This document shows positions 5,316 to 6,247 of a DNA stretch of 6,247 nt, in pieces (positions within the stretch are counted from its first letter, which is position 1; each line of letters starts with the position of its first letter). The notes below the pieces were generated by a model. That model ran no database searches. It was given only the letters and a program-made list of their open reading frames with translations, and had not been told where the DNA came from. The position numbers were made by a program, and so were the translations under genes. Origin of the DNA: Selenomonadaceae bacterium (GTDB lineage: Bacteria; Bacillota; Negativicutes; Selenomonadales; Selenomonadaceae); NCBI GenBank assembly GCA_017453765.1, contig JAFTEG010000255.1, positions 1 to 6,247 on the forward strand, given 5' to 3'.

Positions 5316-6014
5316 TCAGCTGTTTAAAGTCATCAAACTTTTTTTAGGCGTCAAGCCAAGAAAATAATCTTCCAAAATGTCCCAAATGTCTGCGCTTGAA
5401 AAATCATTTTCTTAAATGCCGCTTTTAAAAGAATATCTTGCCTCGCCGCTGTTGCTTACGTATCGTGACGCCACCGCATTCATTTTGTTATTAAATGCAT
5501 TGTAAGGCTCAAGAGATGACAAGAAAACGTTGCAAATTGATTCTGCCTTGTATTCGCTGATTTTCAAGCCGTCCTTTAAACTTTGCGTAATGTCATTTGT
5601 CGAAAGCTGATTATTTTGCCTTTGACTAAAAGAAATTATTTTGCGCAAAGCATTTGTCACGGACTCAAAATGTTTTTTGTAATTGTTAAGTAAATCTATC
5701 GTCACACAAAGTGCCTGCTCCATTGAATAGCGTTGATTAAAATCCAAGTCAGCGTTATTCGTGTAAAGCAGGTATTTAAATTGCGGGAAAGAGTAATCTT
5801 GATAACTCTTACGCCAAATGTCATTGAGATTGACGCGGCAAATATTTTTTTTCGCGTTAATTACCTTCAAGCAAGCGGGATAATCATTCAACAAATTTTG
5901 TTGCACGCTCGGAGAAATTCTGAAAAAGCCGGTTGAAAAAAGCGGTATCGGTCTGACCAAAATGGGCAATGGCATTAACTTAACGAAAAGGGAAAAAAAT
6001 TTTATGATAGTCAT
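5316..6014 (-). pseudogene. broken gene of unknown family (in-frame stop, 5' end disrupted at an IS)
   Basis: On the minus strand a frame reads leftwards to a TAA at 5412-5414. In the same frame it then continues with protein-like sequence: ENDFSSADIWDILEDY, then FLGLTPKKSLMTLNS, ending at TGA 5316-5318. The TAA is most simply a CAA or AAA codon mutated to a stop, leaving about 31 residues cut off. The protein is polar and globular-looking, for example DYPACLKVINAKKNIC and SFPQFKYLLYTNNADLDF. I do not recognise the family. The ATG at 6014 and a TTG at 6059 have no ribosome site and lie within the leader of the transposase on the other strand. The first 20 or so residues (hydrophobic, KFFSLFVKLMPLP) are probably IS sequence, and the true boundary is near 5960. 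It therefore looks like the C-terminal part of a longer gene truncated by insertion. Alternatively it is a short real gene ending at 5412. Confidence 0.55.
5980..6008 (+). promoter_or_regulatory. possible transposase promoter
   Basis: TTAACG (5980-5985) and TATGAT (6003-6008) are 17 bases apart. Initiation near 6015 would leave a very short leader carrying AAAGGA (6016-6021) before the ATG at 6032. Confidence 0.35.
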
Positions 6015-6031
6015 GAAAGGACTGTTATAAA

Positions 6032-6247
6032 ATGAATCCCATAGAAAAGTTGCAAACAATCTTAAAAGAAATGGAAAGTAATAAAGCCCAATATATCGCT
6101 AATCCGCAAAAAGATTTTACTCGCAAGCGCAAAGTGACCTTCTATGATATGATGTGGTTCTTGCTTTTTATCGGAGCAAATAGCATGAGCGAAGAGATAC
6201 GCCGCGCCTTTAACGATAAAGCTTTTTCTTACATATCAGAGGTAGCA
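6032..6247 (+). CDS. IS4-family-type transposase, N-terminal 72 residues (runs off the window)
   Basis: This frame is open from the ATG at 6032 to the last base. AAAGGA (6016-6021) ten bases upstream serves as ribosome site. The peptide has the N-terminal pattern of a common Firmicute IS4-type transposase group: a short helical lead (MNPIEKLQTILKEM), then FTRKRKVTFYDMMWFLLF (residues 29-46) and a segment equivalent to GxNSMSEEIRRAF (48-60). Related proteins have F-x-R-x-R-K-L-P-F followed by a hydrophobic helix and N-S-L-x-x-E-L. The catalytic DDE part lies outside the window, so intactness cannot be judged. It reads opposite to the broken gene beside it, whose 5' end it seems to have disrupted. 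Confidence 0.65.
   Translation, partial: MNPIEKLQTILKEMESNKAQYIANPQKDFTRKRKVTFYDMMWFLLFIGANSMSEEIRRAFNDKAFSYISEVA

Larger units (their letters stand above)
5965..6247 (+). mobile_element. left part of an IS4-type insertion sequence (continues past window)
   Basis: The transposase gene beginning at 6032 implies an IS left end a short way upstream. The region from about 5965, with GGCATTAACTTAACGAAAAG at 5971-5990, reads as a typical leader and has its own promoter. I cannot see the right end, so the terminal inverted repeat and any target duplication cannot be located. The left boundary is approximate and was placed where the minus-strand frame stops looking like a globular protein. Confidence 0.45.

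Noticed and set aside
5326..5345. AAAGT/ACTTT hairpin plus T-run as a second terminator
   Set aside because: The five-pair AT-rich stem is weak and lies inside the continuing frame of the broken gene, so it is likely coincidental.
5733..5936. Plus-strand frame of 67 codons within the broken gene
   Set aside because: It is antisense to the better protein-like frame, with no ribosome site or recognisable features.
6015..6059. TTG start at 6059 for the minus-strand gene
   Set aside because: It lies inside the transposase coding sequence on the other strand and has no ribosome site.

Overview
The window looks like a chromosomal piece from a diderm Firmicute (Negativicutes, Selenomonas-like). 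The main reason is a single polypeptide that joins Kdo transferase (WaaA/KdtA) to lipid A 4'-kinase (LpxK). I recall this arrangement from that class, and it implies an LPS-bearing outer membrane. The DNA is moderately AT-rich. No database search was possible, so family names rest on motifs read by eye.

Layout. Positions 1-394 hold no convincing protein gene. They contain an intrinsic-terminator-like hairpin (22-53), a good sigma-70-type promoter (44-72), and a structured RNA region (about 79-236) ending in a hairpin and GTTGAC typical of an IS200/IS605-family right end. This reads as an omega-RNA (TnpB guide RNA) with no tnpB visible beside it. A second promoter with an extended -10 (343-351) leads into the first gene. 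Genes at 395-1951 and 1964-2566 are 12 bases apart and probably co-transcribed. The first has a PIG-L deacetylase-like fold whose zinc/catalytic residues are mostly lost, followed by a galactose-binding-like domain. The second is a YrbL-type protein-kinase-fold protein. A 140-base block of heptanucleotide repeats in head-to-head arms (2567-2706) separates them from the fused waaA-lpxK gene (2721-5219). That gene ends inside a further heptamer array (5207-5248), followed directly by a strong hairpin terminator (5250-5298).

The right end is decayed mobile-element territory. On the minus strand, 5316 to about 6014 is a broken gene of unrecognised family with an in-frame TAA. Its 5' part runs into the start of an IS4-type transposase gene on the plus strand (6032 to the window edge).

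How the genes may work together. LpxK phosphorylates the lipid A disaccharide at 4' to give lipid IVA, and WaaA then adds Kdo, so the fusion couples two successive steps at the inner membrane. The kinase-fold and PIG-L-like genes upstream could belong to the same envelope or LPS-core programme (by analogy, Kdo kinases lie beside kdtA in some Proteobacteria). That link is inferred from position only. The most unusual elements are the apparently orphan omega-RNA with its own promoter, the phased heptamer repeats flanking waaA-lpxK, and the catalytically degenerate PIG-L protein.
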